A DNA stretch of 64,000 nucleotides from Epilithonimonas lactis (GTDB taxonomy: Bacteria; Bacteroidota; Bacteroidia; Flavobacteriales; Weeksellaceae): contig NZ_FOFI01000003.1 of NCBI RefSeq assembly GCF_900110605.1, positions 186,001 through 250,000 of the forward strand. Direction: 5' to 3'. The notes beneath the pieces are model-generated. The model was not told the DNA's origin. It searched no databases and saw only the letters and a list, made by a program, of their open reading frames with translations. Position 1 is the stretch's first letter. Each line of letters begins with the position of its first letter. The translations under genes were made by a program, and so were the position numbers. Positions 61,814 to 64,000 of the stretch are shown here, piece by piece.

Positions 61814-63340
61814 TTAATTGGCTAGAACATTTCCTGTCATCTCTTCTGGAATATCAACGCCCATCACTTTCAAAATGGTTGGTGCAACGTCGCCTAATTT
61901 TCCTGGTGTCAAATTCCAAGTATGTTCTTTATCCATCACGATGAACGGAACCAAATTGGTGGAATGTTGCGTGTTTGGAGAGCCATCTGGATTGATCATC
62001 ACATCCGAGTTTCCGTGGTCTGCCAAGATGAAAACCGCGTAACCATTGTCGTAAGCCGTAGTTGCTACTTTTTGGATGCACTCGTCCACAACTTCCGCTG
62101 CTTTGACAGCCGCCGAGAAAACGCCTGTGTGACCTACCATATCTGTGTTTGCAAAATTAAGAACCACAAAATCTGCTGTTCCATTTTCCAATTCTGGAAC
62201 AATTGAGTTTGTGATGTCGTAAGCGGACATTTCTGGTTTCAAATCGTAGGTTGCCACGTCTTTCGGACTTGGGCAAAGCAATCTTCGTTCTTGAACAAAT
62301 TCTGCCTCGCGACCGCCTGAGAAGAAAAACGTCACGTGTGGATATTTTTCTGTTTCAGCAATTCTGATCTGGGATTTGCCTGCAGATTCCAAAACTTCGC
62401 CCATTGTTTTTTGAAGGACATTCTCATCGAAAACAACTTTTACATTTTGGAAGGATTTATCGTAGTTTGTCAAAGTCACATAATACAGATCCAGTTTTTT
62501 CATTCCATATTCTGGGAAATCGTGTTGTGTCAAAACTTCTGTGATTTCGCGACCTCTGTCTGTACGGAAATTGAAGGAAATCACAACGTCGTGGTCCTCA
62601 ATCTTACCAATCGGAAAATGGTTTTGAATCGCTACTATCGGTTGGATAAACTCATCCGTCACATCTTCGTTATAAGAATCCTGAATCGATTGTACAAAAT
62701 CTTTGGATTCTTTCCCAACGCCGTTTACCATCAGGTCATATGCCAACTTCACGCGCTCCCAACGTCTGTCTCTATCCATCGCGTAGTAGCGACCAATCAA
62801 AGATGCCAGTTTTCCCGTGGTTGCATTCATATGCGCCAAAAGTTCCTCGATGAAGCCTTTTCCAGATTTTGGGTCGCAATCTCTGCCGTCTGTGAAAGCG
62901 TGAACGAAGACATTTTTGTCCAAGCCAAACTCGTGCGCGGCGGTCAATAAACCTTTCAAGTGATTGATATGAGAATGCACACCACCGTTGGAAACCAAAC
63001 CGATGAAATGTACTTTTTTATTGTTTGCTCTTGCGTATTCGAAAGCGTTTTGGATGACGTGCTCTCTGCCTAGACTTCCCGTTTCCACCGCCATATTAAG
63101 TCTTACCAGATTTTGGTAAACGACTCTACCGGCGCCAAGATTCATATGTCCAACTTCGGAATTTCCCATTTGTCCGGCGGGAAGACCAACGGCCAAACCA
63201 CTTGCTTCGAGGGTTGTGCTTGGAAAAGTTTGAAGGGCGTAATCTATAAAAGGCGTTTTGGCTTGTTTGAGAGCGGAAACTTCGTCATTGAGACCGATTC
63301 CCCAGCCGTCTAATATTGCAAGGATTGCTTTTTTTGACAT
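61814..63340 (-). CDS. gpmI: 2,3-bisphosphoglycerate-independent phosphoglycerate mutase
   Basis: The 508-residue enzyme interconverts 3- and 2-phosphoglycerate in glycolysis. It has the metal-binding ILDGWGIG start, the phosphoserine segment with Ser61 (GNSEVGHMNLGAGRVVYQ), the DRDRRWERVKLAYDLMVNG block, NFRTDRGREITEVLT, and the C-terminal metal site (NFANTDMVGHTG, ILADHGNSD and NTQHSTNLVPF). Length is standard. A TAAATTTG box lies 24 bp upstream. Confidence 0.96.
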   Translation of the reverse strand: MSKKAILAILDGWGIGLNDEVSALKQAKTPFIDYALQTFPSTTLEASGLAVGLPAGQMGNSEVGHMNLGAGRVVYQNLVRLNMAVETGSLGREHVIQNAFEYARANNKKVHFIGLVSNGGVHSHINHLKGLLTAAHEFGLDKNVFVHAFTDGRDCDPKSGKGFIEELLAHMNATTGKLASLIGRYYAMDRDRRWERVKLAYDLMVNGVGKESKDFVQSIQDSYNEDVTDEFIQPIVAIQNHFPIGKIEDHDVVISFNFRTDRGREITEVLTQHDFPEYGMKKLDLYYVTLTNYDKSFQNVKVVFDENVLQKTMGEVLESAGKSQIRIAETEKYPHVTFFFSGGREAEFVQERRLLCPSPKDVATYDLKPEMSAYDITNSIVPELENGTADFVVLNFANTDMVGHTGVFSAAVKAAEVVDECIQKVATTAYDNGYAVFILADHGNSDVMINPDGSPNTQHSTNLVPFIVMDKEHTWNLTPGKLGDVAPTILKVMGVDIPEEMTGNVLAN

Positions 63341-63363
63341 TTTGATTTCTTATTTTGTTTATA

Positions 63364-63371
63364 CAAATTTA
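63364..63371 (-). promoter_or_regulatory. Candidate -7 box of gpmI (TAAATTTG)
   Basis: Full TAnnTTTG match 24 bp before the ATG at 63340; no clear -33 TTG. Confidence 0.5.
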
Positions 63372-63458
63372 CGAAATGAAAATGCGTTCTAATAAATTTT
63401 TGAGGATTTTTTTGGATTGATTAATTTAAAATTCAAATATAACTAAGACCAGCAAAGT

Positions 63459-63890
63459 CTATTTTTTATATTTAGTAAAAATCAAAATTCCTTCAAAATT
63501 CCCTCTTTTTGTTCCTTGTAAAATAATAGAATCTTTATTCATAAAAAGGATTTTTCTATTAAACTTTTGATAATAACCAGTCTTAGTATTTAAGACAGAT
63601 TCAATAGAAACAGTAGAATCGCTTGTCACAAACCATCTTTCTGTATTCCACATATTATCTTTTGGTAGTAACTCTAATTTACCGGTCGAACTTACATTAA
63701 TATAATCTTTCATTTTTCCATCACTGTAAAATTCACGAACACGATATGGATAAAATTGATGAGAACTATCAATTGAATAACAATACCATTTTTTTCCTTT
63801 AATATCAGAAAATGTTGTGATTATTTTATCTTCTTGTGATTCACACGAAGAAATAATTAGCAATAAGATTAAAAGAGTAAATATTCTCAT
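63459..63890 (-). CDS. Hypothetical lipoprotein (143 residues)
   Basis: Lipoprotein signal MRIFTLLILLLIISSC followed by ESQEDKII. The mature part is beta-rich (DIKGKKWYCYSIDSSHQFYP, VREFYSDGKMKDYINVSST, ILFMNKDSIILQGTKRGNF) and resembles the lipocalin-like small lipoproteins common in Flavobacteria; no family is firmly recognised. A TAAATTTG box is seen at 63922-63929. Confidence 0.65.
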   Translation of the reverse strand: MRIFTLLILLLIISSCESQEDKIITTFSDIKGKKWYCYSIDSSHQFYPYRVREFYSDGKMKDYINVSSTGKLELLPKDNMWNTERWFVTSDSTVSIESVLNTKTGYYQKFNRKILFMNKDSIILQGTKRGNFEGILIFTKYKK

Positions 63891-63921
63891 CTTTTTTGTC
63901 TCGTTAAATATGATTTGATTT

Positions 63922-63929
63922 CAAATTTA
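63922..63929 (-). promoter_or_regulatory. Candidate -7 box of the lipoprotein gene (TAAATTTG)
   Basis: Full TAnnTTTG match 32 bp before the ATG at 63890. Confidence 0.4.
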
Positions 63930-64000
63930 CATAATCAAACTAATATATTTAATTTCCCAGAATAATAATTATCACTACCTTTAAAACCCTTATTTAAATT

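Noticed and set aside
1-64000. tRNA, rRNA, riboswitch or phage genes
   Set aside because: I looked in all gaps for CCA-ended cloverleaf-like sequence, known riboswitch cores and integrase or transposase genes and saw none. A tool-based search could still find a missed one.

Overview
The window looks like chromosomal DNA of a Bacteroidota bacterium of the family Weeksellaceae (Chryseobacterium or Epilithonimonas-like). This is inferred from the AT-rich intergenic DNA, promoter -7 boxes of the TAnnTTTG type, a SusC/SusD nutrient-uptake locus, a type IX secretion C-terminal sorting domain, and membrane-tethered TPR regulators. No rRNA, tRNA, CRISPR array, integrase or transposase gene was seen. 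Nearly all genes lie on the minus strand.

Layout. 1-2733: the end of a glutamate-synthase-like gene, a TPR/HTH regulator and a small membrane protein. 2821-7667: guaA, a trans-aconitate-methyltransferase-like gene, purD and a pirin. 7796-17704: a branched-chain amino acid cluster read leftwards as leader peptide, ilvE, ilvD, ilvB, ilvN, ilvC, a ModF-like ABC protein and ilvA. 17983-32255: a starch/maltodextrin utilisation locus (SusC, SusD, SusE, SusF, GH97, a bile-acid-type symporter, GH13, a SnoaL-like protein and an MFS sugar transporter). 32696-34783: metG. 34886-40930: a broken DUF4349 gene, several unrecognised genes, a GC-rich 21-bp tandem array and a LuxR-type regulator. 41165-46623: an EmrAB/TolC-type efflux operon and an AraC regulator. 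46852-53518: an AIM24 protein and an RND efflux operon. 54021-63890: housekeeping and envelope genes (map, acyl-ACP desaturase, gpmI, a HAD hydrolase, a type IX secreted protein, a TPR-AraC regulator and a lipoprotein).

How the genes work together. The ilv genes make isoleucine, valine and the shared precursor of leucine. They are preceded by an 18-residue leader peptide with ten consecutive Ile/Leu/Val codons, a terminator and a competing pairing, which is the layout of classical attenuation. In the Sus locus, surface SusDEF lipoproteins and the SusC porin capture glucans, GH13 and GH97 cut them, and the MFS protein probably carries the products across the inner membrane. The two efflux operons share a 16-bp palindrome. 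At the tolC promoter it overlaps the -33 box, suggesting one unseen repressor for both.

Most notable items: the ilv attenuator; a family of about 90-105-bp structured elements, each placed just after a stop codon and in the same orientation as the gene before it (five copies, including one variant); the shared efflux operator; and the GGGGTT tandem array, which changes reading frame every 64 bp but encodes an NP-containing heptad in all three frames.
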